This document shows positions 44,375 to 53,111 of a stretch of DNA of 64,000 bases, in pieces. A program made the translations under genes and the position numbers. This DNA is from JBGPYB01 sp041493035 (GTDB lineage Bacteria; Acidobacteriota; Vicinamibacteria; Fen-336), in the NCBI GenBank assembly GCA_041493035.1, contig JBGPYB010000003.1:1-64000 (forward strand). Reading direction: 5' to 3'. Under the pieces are notes generated by a model. The model worked only from the letters and a program-made list of their open reading frames with translations, had not been told where the DNA came from and did no database searches. How positions within the stretch are numbered: position 1 is the stretch's first letter; each line of letters starts with the position of its first letter.

Positions 44375-45021
44375 CGGTGGCACGTGGAGCAGGTGGTGCG
44401 CGGGTGGATATTGTATTCCTTCACCAGATCTCGCCCCTTCTCCTCCTGGTCCGCCGGCGGCTCCCAGGCGATGTTGAAGACCTCGGTCTTGGGCCGCACG
44501 TAGCGCTGGGGGTGGCGGTGACAATCGAGGCACCACTCCATCTGAAGTGACTTCTCCTGCCAGACGAGAGGCATCTTGTCGACGCGGCCGTGGCAGGTGG
44601 AACACCCCACGCCCTTGTTCACGTGGGCACTGTGGTTGAAATAGACGAAGTCGGGGAGGTCGTGGACCTTCGTCCACTCGATGGACTTGTCGGTCTTGTA
44701 GCTCGCCCGCACGGGCTCGAGCGTCGGGCTCTGACTCCAGATCTGCGAGTGACAGTTCATGCAAGTCTGGGTAGGCGGGATCCCGGCGTAGGCCGCCTTG
44801 TCCACCGACGTGTGGCAGTAGCGGCAGTCGACGCCCAGCCCGCCCACGTGATGGGCGTGGCTGAAAGGGACGGGCTGCGGGCGCGCCTCGTGGGCGCGAG
44901 TGACGTAGGAAGACCGATTGACCTCGAGGAGAAACCATAGCCCACCGACCGCGAGAAACAGCGCGCCGAAGACGCTGAATTTGGAGAGGCTGTTGGTGCT
45001 GTGGTGAAAAATTTGAGGCAT
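44371..45021 (-). CDS. actA: Alternative complex III pentaheme cytochrome ActA
   Basis: 216 residues, one N-terminal membrane anchor (VFGALFLAVGGLWFLLEVN) and five CxxCH motifs in order: CRYCH, CMNCH, CSTCH, CLDCH, CSTCH. Periplasmic, accepting electrons from ActB. It is the first gene of the complex III/oxidase operon and has its own promoter-like site. Confidence 0.95.
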   Translation of the reverse strand: MPQIFHHSTNSLSKFSVFGALFLAVGGLWFLLEVNRSSYVTRAHEARPQPVPFSHAHHVGGLGVDCRYCHTSVDKAAYAGIPPTQTCMNCHSQIWSQSPTLEPVRASYKTDKSIEWTKVHDLPDFVYFNHSAHVNKGVGCSTCHGRVDKMPLVWQEKSLQMEWCLDCHRHPQRYVRPKTEVFNIAWEPPADQEEKGRDLVKEYNIHPRTTCSTCHR

Positions 45022-45061
45022 CTACATTAGCGTTCTGGCAGCGCGGCGATGGGCGACGCGA

Positions 45062-45091
45062 AGAATATCCCACGGGCTGGAGAGCCGTCAA
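45062..45091 (-). promoter_or_regulatory. Probable promoter of the act-cox operon
   Basis: Minus strand: TTGACG (45091-45086), 18-base spacer, TATTCT (45067-45062), about 40 bases before the actA ATG. The same 18-base spacing occurs in the rho and aro-his-trp promoters. The opposite direction has TTGACG (45124-45129) but no clear -10. Confidence 0.55.
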
Positions 45092-45159
45092 ATTCACCGG
45101 CCGCGCTCTCGGCGTTACCGAATTTGACGCGCCGTCTTGGGCCAACGATCATGCGCTAA

Positions 45160-47844
45160 GTGAGACCAGTGCTCGCAAGCCCCGCGGTCACTGTGCCTGG
45201 GTTGGGAGCCACGCGCGCGTGGGTCACGGCGTTCTTCTTCTGCTCGGGCTCCATCGCCCTGATCTACGAGGTCGTCTGGACGCGCCAGATGGTCCTCCTC
45301 GTCGGGGCCTCGACACCCGCCGTCAGCACTGTCTTGGGCGTTTTCATGGCGGGCCTCGCCGTGGGCGGGCTCGTGTTCGGCGGCCTATCCGACCGCAGCG
45401 CGTCGCCGCTCAAACTCTACGGCCTCCTCGAGGCCGGCATCGGCACTTACGCGCTGGCGCTGCCTGCTCTCATCCACAGTGTCACTCCAGCCTACGTCCG
45501 CGCCGCCCATGCGCTCCATGGGGAGCCCGTCCTCCTTGGGCTCCTGCGGGTCGTCGCTGGCTTCGCTCTGCTGGGGCTGCCTGCCGCCTTGATGGGGGGC
45601 ACCCTCCCAGCCCTGATGAGGGTCGTTGCGACGCGGCCGACCCGTCTCGGCGTCGATCTCGGCAGGCTCTATACGGCCAACCTGCTCGGAGGAGTCGCCG
45701 GCACGCTCGCCGCCGCCTTCGTCCTCATCGGCTCCCTGGGAATGCGCGGGACAGTGGTCCTTGCCGCCCTGGGAAACCTGACGATCGCGCTCGCCGCCCT
45801 GGTTTGGCCAGGGCCCAGAAGCTCAACCACGCAACCGATTGCCGTTTCGCCAGAGGAGACCACTCCGTCGACCGGCCTTCCGCCCGACCGGATTCTCCTG
45901 GTCACGATCTTCTTGTCCGGCTTCCTGACGATGGGCTATGAGGTCCTCTGGACGCGGATCCTGGTGTTCTCGTTGCTCAGCACGGTCTACGCGTTCGCCG
46001 TCATCCTGGCCATCTTCCTCTCGGGCCTGATGCTCGGCAGCATGGCGTTTACTTTGGCCGAGAAACGGGGTCGCCTCGGCATCGAGACGTTGTGCGTAGT
46101 GCAAGTCGTCGCAGCGCTTTTCGCCTTGGGGCTCGCTCCTCTTGGCTCGCGGATCAAGGATGTTGTGGAGAGCCTTTCGCTCAGAGTGGGCTTCACCGGA
46201 GCGACCTTCGTTCTCGCGATGGCGGCCGGATCGGCGCTCCTCATGCTGATTCCGGCAACGCTCATGGGACTTGTCTTTCCCCTTGCTTCTCGCCTCCTGA
46301 TCACGGACGTCGCGCACTCGGGGACGGCGCTGGGCCGCGCGTATTGGGTCAACACGACTGGCGCCGTGGCCGGAGCGATCCTGACAGGCTTCGTCCTCAT
46401 CCCCGCCTTGGGCCTGAAAGGGGGCCTCATGCTCCTGGCAGGAATGCAGGTCGTTGCCGGCTGGGCTCCCGTCCTGTGGAGCCGGCGCGGGCGGTCGCAT
46501 CGGATGGCCTCGGCAGCCCTGGCAGCATCTGGCCTGGGCCTTCTCTTTGCCCTGGTCTCCCGCGCCCTTGCAGGGCCGAGCCCCTTCGACCGAACTCCCA
46601 GCGATCGCATGATCGCGCATCGCGAAGACGCCACCGCCTCGGTGTCAATCGTGGTATCCCCTTCGGGGGGGCGCAGCCTCCTCATTGACGGATTCGAAGC
46701 GGCCTCGGCCGACGACCGGTCGGGTTACATGGCGATGATGGGCCACTTGCCGGTGCTGCTCCACCCGAATCCCGAACGCGCCCTGGTGGTCTGCTTCGGC
46801 ACCGGCACAACCGCCGGAGCCGTGCTCGGCAATCCGGGTGTGAGCGTGGACATCGTCGACATCAACCGCACCGTCTTCGACTTTGCCGACCACTTCCGCG
46901 ACTTCAACCACGGTGCCGCCCACGACCCGCGCGCGCGCCTCGTGGTCGAGGATGGACGGAGCTTCCTCCTGACGTCGACCGAGAGTTACGACGTGATTAC
47001 GTCAGAGCCGATGCCGCCCACTTTTGCCGGCGTTTCAAGCCTGTACTCTCGCGAGTACTACGCGCTGGCGCGGGCGCATCTACGGCCGGGAGGCTTCGTG
47101 GTCCAGTGGCTCCCCTTCCATCTCGTCACTCCGGTCCAGGCGTGGTCCATACTGCGATCGATCCAAGACGTCTTCCCTGAAACGACCCTCTGGATCCACA
47201 ATGACACCGGCATCGTCATCGCTCGCCGCGACGGGGCCGTGACGATCGACCTCCAGGGTCTTGCGAAACGATTCGCACCGGTCGCGAGCGAGATGGGTCG
47301 CTTCGGCGTGCCAAACGTCGACGCGCTTCTCGGGATGTACGCTCTCGGCCCGTCGGGTGTCGCTGCGCTGACCCGAGGTGTGGCGGCGGTGACCGATGAT
47401 CGCCCAAGCCTCGAGTACCAGGGGCCACGCCACAGCTTGGCGCGCTCGTGGGGGATCTATTCGGAGGATCAGCTTCAGGCCCTGGTAACGGTCTACAGCC
47501 TTCGGCCGCTGGAGCCGGTGCCCTTGTTCGGCGCCTCCCCCGCCGACGCGGCGCTGCTCAGGACGCGCCGCATCACCGAAACTTACGCGCTGCTGGGCGA
47601 CGTCTACCTTGGCGCTGGCTCGACCAAGCGCGCCCGGGAAGAATACAACAAAGGCCTCGCGACGAGCCCGGAGCCTTTGCAGCGCGCGCAGTTTCTCTTC
47701 GCCCTCGCACAAGTAGCTCGAGACGAGGGCAACATCCCCGAAGCCCTGCGGTTCCTCGACCAGGTCCACGCCTTGGGCGTCGACGACACCGCCGCGGTGC
47801 GCCTTCGAGAGGCTCTGGTCTCGCGGGTACCGGGCTCGTCGTAG
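45160..47844 (+). CDS. Fused membrane transporter-like / spermidine-synthase-like / TPR protein
   Basis: 894 residues. The N-terminal half (to about 460) has roughly twelve membrane segments in two related halves: each begins FF(C/L)SGxxxLxYEVxWTR (ALIYEVVWTRQMVLL; TMGYEVLWTRILVFS). Then a spermidine-synthase-type domain: ASVSIVVSPSGGRSLLIDG, GHLPVLLHPNPERALVVCFGTGTTAG, VDIVDINRTVFDFA, DPRARLVVEDGRSFLL, YSREYYALARAHLRPGGFVVQW. A C-terminal TPR stretch has ALLGDVYLGAGSTKRAREEYNKGL. Polyamine formation by this family is not established; the conserved EPMPP may bind substrate. GTG start. Confidence 0.85.
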   Translation: MRPVLASPAVTVPGLGATRAWVTAFFFCSGSIALIYEVVWTRQMVLLVGASTPAVSTVLGVFMAGLAVGGLVFGGLSDRSASPLKLYGLLEAGIGTYALALPALIHSVTPAYVRAAHALHGEPVLLGLLRVVAGFALLGLPAALMGGTLPALMRVVATRPTRLGVDLGRLYTANLLGGVAGTLAAAFVLIGSLGMRGTVVLAALGNLTIALAALVWPGPRSSTTQPIAVSPEETTPSTGLPPDRILLVTIFLSGFLTMGYEVLWTRILVFSLLSTVYAFAVILAIFLSGLMLGSMAFTLAEKRGRLGIETLCVVQVVAALFALGLAPLGSRIKDVVESLSLRVGFTGATFVLAMAAGSALLMLIPATLMGLVFPLASRLLITDVAHSGTALGRAYWVNTTGAVAGAILTGFVLIPALGLKGGLMLLAGMQVVAGWAPVLWSRRGRSHRMASAALAASGLGLLFALVSRALAGPSPFDRTPSDRMIAHREDATASVSIVVSPSGGRSLLIDGFEAASADDRSGYMAMMGHLPVLLHPNPERALVVCFGTGTTAGAVLGNPGVSVDIVDINRTVFDFADHFRDFNHGAAHDPRARLVVEDGRSFLLTSTESYDVITSEPMPPTFAGVSSLYSREYYALARAHLRPGGFVVQWLPFHLVTPVQAWSILRSIQDVFPETTLWIHNDTGIVIARRDGAVTIDLQGLAKRFAPVASEMGRFGVPNVDALLGMYALGPSGVAALTRGVAAVTDDRPSLEYQGPRHSLARSWGIYSEDQLQALVTVYSLRPLEPVPLFGASPADAALLRTRRITETYALLGDVYLGAGSTKRAREEYNKGLATSPEPLQRAQFLFALAQVARDEGNIPEALRFLDQVHALGVDDTAAVRLREALVSRVPGSS

Positions 47845-47884
47845 CGCCCCCCTGAACGGTCATCTGACCCGGATTTCCTCCAGC

Positions 47885-49450
47885 TCAGGGGTGGAGCGGC
47901 AGGCTGACGCGCCAGTCCTCCCGCTTCCAGCCTTTTCCCGAAGATTGCAGGCGCGCGATTCCCGGCCAGCCCGCGACCCAGACATCGCCGGTTCGGTCAT
48001 CGAGCAGCATGTCGCGCATGTACTGGAGGTCGTGCAGGTCTATTGTCTCCACTCCGCTCATTGTCTTGAGCAGCAGCCCGACCCTGTAGTGCAAGAACCA
48101 CACGCGCTCACGGGCGTTGTCGACCGCCACTGCGATGCCCTGCCCGTCCACTCCTTCCTCGCGGACGAAGCGTCCGGTCGCCTCGTCGAGGCGATAGAAG
48201 CCGTCCTTGAAGTCGGCCACCCAGAGCCGGCCTTCCGAATCCTCGATCAGGTTACCCGGGTCGCGACCCGGATAATCGGCGGACGCCACCTTGTACCGGC
48301 GCTGCGGACCGACCGGCGCTTTGAGCGACTCCCTCCACAACAAGTCCCCGGACCGACGGAAGAAGGGGACGCGATCCCACGCCGTGCCCGTGACGAGGGC
48401 CGTCGGGAGAAAGCGGTCGGCCGCCGGGTCGTACTCCCAAGCGCTCGGCCCCCGCCAAACGAGCAGGCGGCCTCCGCTCCCCACGAGGGGGGTGTAGGCG
48501 TCGTCCGCGCCACCGGGATCCTGAAGGTAGGCCTTCCAAGCCTTACCGTCCCAGCGCACCACGCTGCCGTAGCAACCGGCCCATGCCGATTCCTGCCACA
48601 CCACTACCCGTGCGCAGATCCTCTGGTCTCGGCTTGCGATCGGACGGCGTCGGTCACGTCCCCAGACGACGACGCCAGCCTGGGTTCCAGCGACAATCGT
48701 GTCGCCCAATCGCGCCAGCGAATAGACCTGCTCGTGCTCGGCAGTCAGGGGCGCCGGAGCGCCCGCCTTAGGTGTGGTCATGGGCGCCTTGGCGCAGTCG
48801 CCCTTGTAGGCCTCCATATAGCCCTGGGCCGCAGCCAACGCGTTCGGGCGCAGGTTTCGCTTCTTTGGCGGAAAGCTGTCGAGTACCCCGTGGGTGACGA
48901 TGTAGGCCGAACAAAACGAGTCGCCCATCGCGCGTTGCGCCTCCACCAGACTCCGCACGTAGTGGACGACGAAGTCGCCGGGAAGCGCCTGGGCAGCCTC
49001 GTCGAGAAGCAGGAAGGGTGACGCGCCCCAGAGATCAAGGCCGCCGGCCTTGAGCGGAGCGGGCTTCGAGTACGTTTCGAGCGCTCGCAGGTACCCGAGC
49101 ACGAAGCGATCGGCGGCCGTGAGCTGAGCCAGCTTGAGATCGGCCGGGTCCACGCCCCGTGCTTGCGCGATCCCACGGACGAAAGCCAGTGCGTTCCCAG
49201 GCGTCTTCCACCCCAGAGCGTTCACGACCGCGGCCTTTTGGTCGGTGGGATGGTCGCCGACGAGAAACGCGAGCACATCTCCCTCGAGATGCCCCGCCTC
49301 GCGAGCCCTCCGCACCGCGGCCAGCTCTCCATAGGCCGTCGCCAGGTCGGTCGACGTCAGCGGCGAGTCAGCGCCGAGCTCCGACGACAACGCCACTGCG
49401 ACAGCGCACGCGAATACGCGGAACCCGGGCTTCTGACCGGCATGGCTCAT
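47885..49450 (-). CDS. Secreted propeller-like protein, function unknown
   Basis: 521 residues. Signal peptide at 1-27 (VFACAVAVALSSELGA). An N-terminal helical region (about 30-220) precedes a set of beta-propeller-like blades: VYSLARLGDTIVAGTQAGVVVW, VGSGGRLLVWRGPSAWEYDP, NLIEDSEGRLWVADFKDGFY and DDRTGDVWVAGWPGIARL. The blades resemble two-component-regulator propellers (YxFG-type), but no membrane or kinase part follows. It is six bases upstream of upp in the same direction (upp is next downstream of the ribosome in the other order), so co-transcription is possible. Confidence 0.65.
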   Translation of the reverse strand: MSHAGQKPGFRVFACAVAVALSSELGADSPLTSTDLATAYGELAAVRRAREAGHLEGDVLAFLVGDHPTDQKAAVVNALGWKTPGNALAFVRGIAQARGVDPADLKLAQLTAADRFVLGYLRALETYSKPAPLKAGGLDLWGASPFLLLDEAAQALPGDFVVHYVRSLVEAQRAMGDSFCSAYIVTHGVLDSFPPKKRNLRPNALAAAQGYMEAYKGDCAKAPMTTPKAGAPAPLTAEHEQVYSLARLGDTIVAGTQAGVVVWGRDRRRPIASRDQRICARVVVWQESAWAGCYGSVVRWDGKAWKAYLQDPGGADDAYTPLVGSGGRLLVWRGPSAWEYDPAADRFLPTALVTGTAWDRVPFFRRSGDLLWRESLKAPVGPQRRYKVASADYPGRDPGNLIEDSEGRLWVADFKDGFYRLDEATGRFVREEGVDGQGIAVAVDNARERVWFLHYRVGLLLKTMSGVETIDLHDLQYMRDMLLDDRTGDVWVAGWPGIARLQSSGKGWKREDWRVSLPLHP

Positions 49451-49455
49451 CTCAA

Positions 49456-50073
49456 TCAGGTCCCGTAGAGACGATCGCCGAAATCACCGAGGCCGGGGAG
49501 GATGTACTTGCGGCCGTTCAGCTCGCGGTCGAGGGCGGCGGCGTGGATCGCAACCTCCGGCGCCATCCTCTCGACGTGCGCGACGCCCTCCGGCGCCGCG
49601 ATTATCGACAGCAGGCTCACGCGACGCACGCTTTGCCCGCGCAGCCGCTCGGCCGCCATCGCCGCCGACCCGCCCGTGGCCAGCATCGGATCCAGGATGA
49701 AGACGTCGGCGCCGCCCACATCGGGGACCTTCTCGTAGTACCGCCGCGCCACGGCCGTCTCCTCGTCGCGCTCGAGGCCCAGGTAACCAACCGACGTCTC
49801 GGGGACAATTTCGAGGAACGCCGGCAACATCCCGAGCCCGGCGCGCAGGATGGGCACCGCCACGACCCGCGACGCAAGCCGCTTCACCGCGGCCGTCTCG
49901 AGAGGCGTCTCCACGGTGGCTTCGCGCAGCGCGAGTCCCCGAGTGGCGTCGGCAGCCAACAGGAGACCGACGCGATGCGCCAATCGCCGGAACTCTTCGG
50001 GCGCTGTCGCATTGTCGCGCAGCCGGGCGAGAACCTCTTCGGCGATCGGATGAGCGAGCAGATGGAGCGCCAT
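49456..50073 (-). CDS. upp: Uracil phosphoribosyltransferase
   Basis: 205 residues. It salvages uracil to UMP with PRPP. LHLLAHPIAEEVLARLRDN, VPILRAGLGMLPAFLEIVP, the PRPP loop VFILDPMLATGGSAAMA and the C-terminal YILPGLGDFGDRLYGT are the UPRT landmarks. ATG 50073 fits the homologous N-terminus; the longer frame upstream is antisense to the DUF507 gene. Divergent from the DUF507 pair. Confidence 0.94.
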   Translation of the reverse strand: MALHLLAHPIAEEVLARLRDNATAPEEFRRLAHRVGLLLAADATRGLALREATVETPLETAAVKRLASRVVAVPILRAGLGMLPAFLEIVPETSVGYLGLERDEETAVARRYYEKVPDVGGADVFILDPMLATGGSAAMAAERLRGQSVRRVSLLSIIAAPEGVAHVERMAPEVAIHAAALDRELNGRKYILPGLGDFGDRLYGT

Positions 50074-50118
50074 CGGCGGTCGGAGGATACCACGCGCCGA
50101 TGCTATACTCGCCTCCGA

Positions 50119-50397
50119 ATGCGCTTGACCCCCGAAGAGATCCAATACATCTCCCGCAAGATCGTCAAGACCCTCGTCACCGAGGGGAAACTCGAGGTCG
50201 ATTCCCAGCTTCGGGTCGAAGAGGCGATCGGCAAAGTGATCGCCGAGGAGCTCCAGATCGAAGACCGCTTGAACGACGAGGTGCGCGAGGTGCTCATGGA
50301 GCACACCTCGCAGATGGAGCGGTCGGACATCACCTACACCGAGATGTTCAAGAAGGTGAAGCGAGAGCTGGCGAAGAAGAAGGGGATCATCCTGTGA
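50119..50397 (+). CDS. DUF507 family protein, copy 1
   Basis: 92 residues: LTPEEIQYISRKIVKTLVTEGKLE, then VEEAIGKVIAEELQIEDRLNDEVREVL, ending KRELAKKKGIIL. An all-helical, charged family of unknown function found in tandem pairs in several bacterial phyla. A -10 box TATACT lies at 50104-50109, nine bases before the ATG, so the mRNA leader would be only a few bases. GTGA overlap with copy 2. Confidence 0.88.
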   Translation: MRLTPEEIQYISRKIVKTLVTEGKLEVDSQLRVEEAIGKVIAEELQIEDRLNDEVREVLMEHTSQMERSDITYTEMFKKVKRELAKKKGIIL

Positions 50398-50678
50398 AGC
50401 TCTCCCGCGAGAAGGTCCTCCGCCTCTCCCACCTCATCCTCGACTACATCAACGAGGATGACGGCATCGAATACTTCGTCGAGACGCAGGAGTTGCGTCA
50501 GGAGATCCTGCGCCTGATCGAGGGCGAGATGAGGGCCGACGAGGCCATCGACGCCCTCGTCCGCCGCAAGATCGAGACCCAGAAGCGCACCATCGTCGAA
50601 GGCTCCGAAGAGTGGGACGTCCTCTACCGCAAGTACTACGAAGAAGAGACCGCCAAGCATCGGAAGGTGATGCTCTAG
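50394..50678 (+). CDS. DUF507 family protein, copy 2
   Basis: 94 residues from GTG 50394. LSREKVLRLSHLILDYINEDDGIEYF, ELRQEILRLIEGEMRADEAIDALVRRKIETQ in blocks, ending LYRKYYEEETAKHRK. It is a diverged paralogue of the preceding gene, with a similar helix pattern, and the two probably form a heteromeric pair. The strict order and overlap are typical for the family. Function unknown. Confidence 0.88.
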   Translation: MKLSREKVLRLSHLILDYINEDDGIEYFVETQELRQEILRLIEGEMRADEAIDALVRRKIETQKRTIVEGSEEWDVLYRKYYEEETAKHRKVML

Positions 50679-50695
50679 CGGGCCGCGAGGTCTCG

Positions 50696-51163
50696 TCAGC
50701 TCCGCTCGATCCGGAGGTTGTAGCAACCGGCCCTGGTGTTCCGTACGTGGATGTAGTCCACGTCCGCCCGCCCGAGGAGCTGAGCCAGGACGGGCTCGAT
50801 CCGCCCGTCCGCCACGTACTCCTGGGCCCGCAACAACCGGCCTCGTCCGTAGGCGTTGAGCGTGAGCGCGCTGCCGCGAACATCGTCGGGGAAGCCGCCG
50901 CTCTCCGCGTAGCGCTGGCACGGAGCTTCGTGGATGAACACGGGGCCGGGCAACGGAAACGGGTCCGTCCCTTCGAAGGGATCGTAGGTAAAGAGGAGGC
51001 GGCGCTCTTCACCCACGACGAAGTTGCGGAGGCACTGCCGGCACGGTCCGCGTCCCGTGGCCACCTCGGCGTGGGCCGGGTGGCCGTACTGGGGCGACCG
51101 TCCCGTGGAGCGGACCGCTTCGGCAATCGCGTCGGGTATCGCGACGATCTGGTAGGGGGTCAT
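50696..51163 (-). CDS. DUF1203 family protein
   Basis: 155 residues. YQIVAIPDAIAEAVRSTG, PCRQCLRNFVVGEERRLLFTYDPFEG, PGPVFIHEAPCQRY and VRNTRAGCYNLRIERS are the conserved stretches of DUF1203, a family without known activity. The histidine and cysteines (CRQC, EAPC, AGC) could bind a metal. ATG 51163 has GGAGG at good spacing; an in-frame ATG at 51307, also with a GAGG, would add a non-conserved basic/proline-rich stretch. Confidence 0.8.
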   Translation of the reverse strand: MTPYQIVAIPDAIAEAVRSTGRSPQYGHPAHAEVATGRGPCRQCLRNFVVGEERRLLFTYDPFEGTDPFPLPGPVFIHEAPCQRYAESGGFPDDVRGSALTLNAYGRGRLLRAQEYVADGRIEPVLAQLLGRADVDYIHVRNTRAGCYNLRIERS

Positions 51164-51311
51164 CGAGTCCTCCGTTCGCCCCCATCGTGGCGGATCTCCG
51201 GAAGGCTCGCTATCCGGTTCGCGACGCCGAATCAGCGCCCCGGGGTCGTAGCTCTCGATGTCGGCGGGGATCGATCCGATGGGACGAGCAGCGCCGCCAC
51301 GAGCCATCGCG

Positions 51312-53108
51312 TCACCTCCCCGAGGCCTCGACGACGAGGGGAGCCTCGAGGATGACGCTCTCGGGGGCCTGACATTCCGCACCATGGCAGCGCTGGAAGC
51401 GGACGGTGAGGCGCACGGCGGTCGGTCCCGGCGCGGCGTCGGAGCGCAGGCGGAGCGGCACGACGATCGCGGCGTCTCCCGCGCAGGTACGTTCCTGGGG
51501 GTACGTCACAGCACCGACGGCGAAGCGGTCGCCGGGAACGCTGACGGTAAGCGGAATGAGATCACCGGCCAGAGGGCGATGGCCGTTGATGGTCCAGGGC
51601 GGGGCGATGGCGAGATGCACCTGAGCGGTGACAGTCGCCCCGGAACGAACGTGGCCCTGCTCAAGAGATGCTTCGATGGTCACGGGCCCGCGAGTCTCAC
51701 GGGCCGCATGCGCCGGCTCGCTCGCGGCATTGGCCGGGACCGCGGTGAGAGGAACGGCCGCCGACGCCATCGTCTCCATCCCGCGGGGCGCACGCTGCAA
51801 GTCGCCGCGGAAGGTTTCGGCGCTGCCACGAGCGAGGTTCGCATAGCGTTTCTCTCCCGTGACTCTGGTGAGGCGCAAGAGCACCGTGGCCATCACGCCG
51901 TTCGCGGAGGGCCGATCGCCGTCGTAGCCGCTCTTCAGGCGCGCGGGGAGCGGAGCGTGGGCCGCATCCGTATCGAAGAACCCGCCCGCCGATGCGTCGA
52001 GGAAGCGGCCGATGGCTGCGTCGACGGCGCGGCGGGCCTCGTCTCGCCAACGAGCGTCGCGGGTGGCGTCGTGCAGGTCCAGCAACCCCTCGGCCAGGAA
52101 GGCGTAGTCCTCGAGAAACGCGCTGCTGCAGCCACCGGCGGATCCCGCGCAGCGGGCGAGAGCGGCCCAGGGACCGAGGGCCGCAATGATCGCGGAGGCC
52201 GCCCGCGCCGCTACGTCGCGGTCGCCGGCGCGCCCTAGCGCCGAGGACGAAGCCACGAGGGCACCGATCGCGAGCCCGTTCTCGAAGGCGAACACACGCG
52301 GGCTCTCGCCGTCCCGGATGAAGGCGCCGGCGGAATCGCGAGCGCTTTCTGCAAGTCGTGACGCAGCGGCGGATGCGGCTTCTCGAAGCGGCGCTGACCC
52401 CGTGGCAGCGAAGCCCTCGGCCAGAGAGCGGAGGCGCAGCGCCTGGCCGGCGACGTCCGTCGGCGCAGGCGACGCTGCAAGCAATGCGACACCTCGCGCC
52501 AAAGCATTCCTGTTCTGGGCAGTCGGGGATCGCGAGAACTCGGCCAGGAGAAGGCGGAGGGCCCCCGGGGACGGTGCGCCGCTGGTTTCGTCCACACCCT
52601 TGAGAGCCCGTTCGACGACCGCGCGGCCCAGGGGTCCCTGCGGCGCTTCTGGCGTCTGAGCCGCGAGCAGACGCGCTGCGGCAACGCCGGCCCGCGTCTC
52701 GACCTCGGCCCGACGTTGCCTGTAGGCGTCAATGATCATCGCGAGGTGGGCCGCGAGGCCGGCGGACGTCGCGGTGGCGAGCGCTCCGGCGGACACAGGA
52801 TGAAGCGCCGGCGTGAGCAGCATCCAGAGAGGCGTCATCGGTTGGGGAGGAGCGGCGTCGGAGGACAGGGTCAGAGCGAGACGTGCGACGTCGGCCAGGT
52901 CGGGGCGCTCGTCGCGATCGACCCGCACGGCCACGAAACCGTCGGCCAACACCGCCGCGACGGCATCGTCGCCCAGAAGTACTGGGTTCTCGCCGCGTGC
53001 GACGACCACGAAGATCAATCGCTCGTCGTGGCGCGCGCGGTCGAGGGTTGCCGCGGACCACGGTTGCCAGTCGATCCCCGCCACGACGAGGAGTGCCAGC
53101 AGGCCCAT
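51312..53108 (-). CDS. Degenerate DUF255/YyaL-like protein with C-terminal DsbD-like domain
   Basis: 598 residues. The N-terminus (GIDWQPWSAATLDRARHDERLIFVVVA, ...AVRVDRDERPDL) matches the thioredoxin-like DUF255 domain of YyaL/SSP411 proteins. But the CHWCHVM catalytic stretch is replaced by ARGENPVLLGDD: both cysteines are gone. The middle has helical-hairpin features of the (alpha/alpha)6 domain (FLEDYAFLAEGLLDLHDAT, SANGVMATVLLRLTRVTGEKRYA). The last 130 residues (TVTAQVHLAIAPPWTINGHRP, VRFQRCHGAECQAPESV) resemble the N-terminal domain of DsbD. A likely signal or anchor sits at 1-11. Molecular role unknown. Confidence 0.75.
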   Translation of the reverse strand: MGLLALLVVAGIDWQPWSAATLDRARHDERLIFVVVARGENPVLLGDDAVAAVLADGFVAVRVDRDERPDLADVARLALTLSSDAAPPQPMTPLWMLLTPALHPVSAGALATATSAGLAAHLAMIIDAYRQRRAEVETRAGVAAARLLAAQTPEAPQGPLGRAVVERALKGVDETSGAPSPGALRLLLAEFSRSPTAQNRNALARGVALLAASPAPTDVAGQALRLRSLAEGFAATGSAPLREAASAAASRLAESARDSAGAFIRDGESPRVFAFENGLAIGALVASSSALGRAGDRDVAARAASAIIAALGPWAALARCAGSAGGCSSAFLEDYAFLAEGLLDLHDATRDARWRDEARRAVDAAIGRFLDASAGGFFDTDAAHAPLPARLKSGYDGDRPSANGVMATVLLRLTRVTGEKRYANLARGSAETFRGDLQRAPRGMETMASAAVPLTAVPANAASEPAHAARETRGPVTIEASLEQGHVRSGATVTAQVHLAIAPPWTINGHRPLAGDLIPLTVSVPGDRFAVGAVTYPQERTCAGDAAIVVPLRLRSDAAPGPTAVRLTVRFQRCHGAECQAPESVILEAPLVVEASGR

Positions 53109-53111
53109 GGC

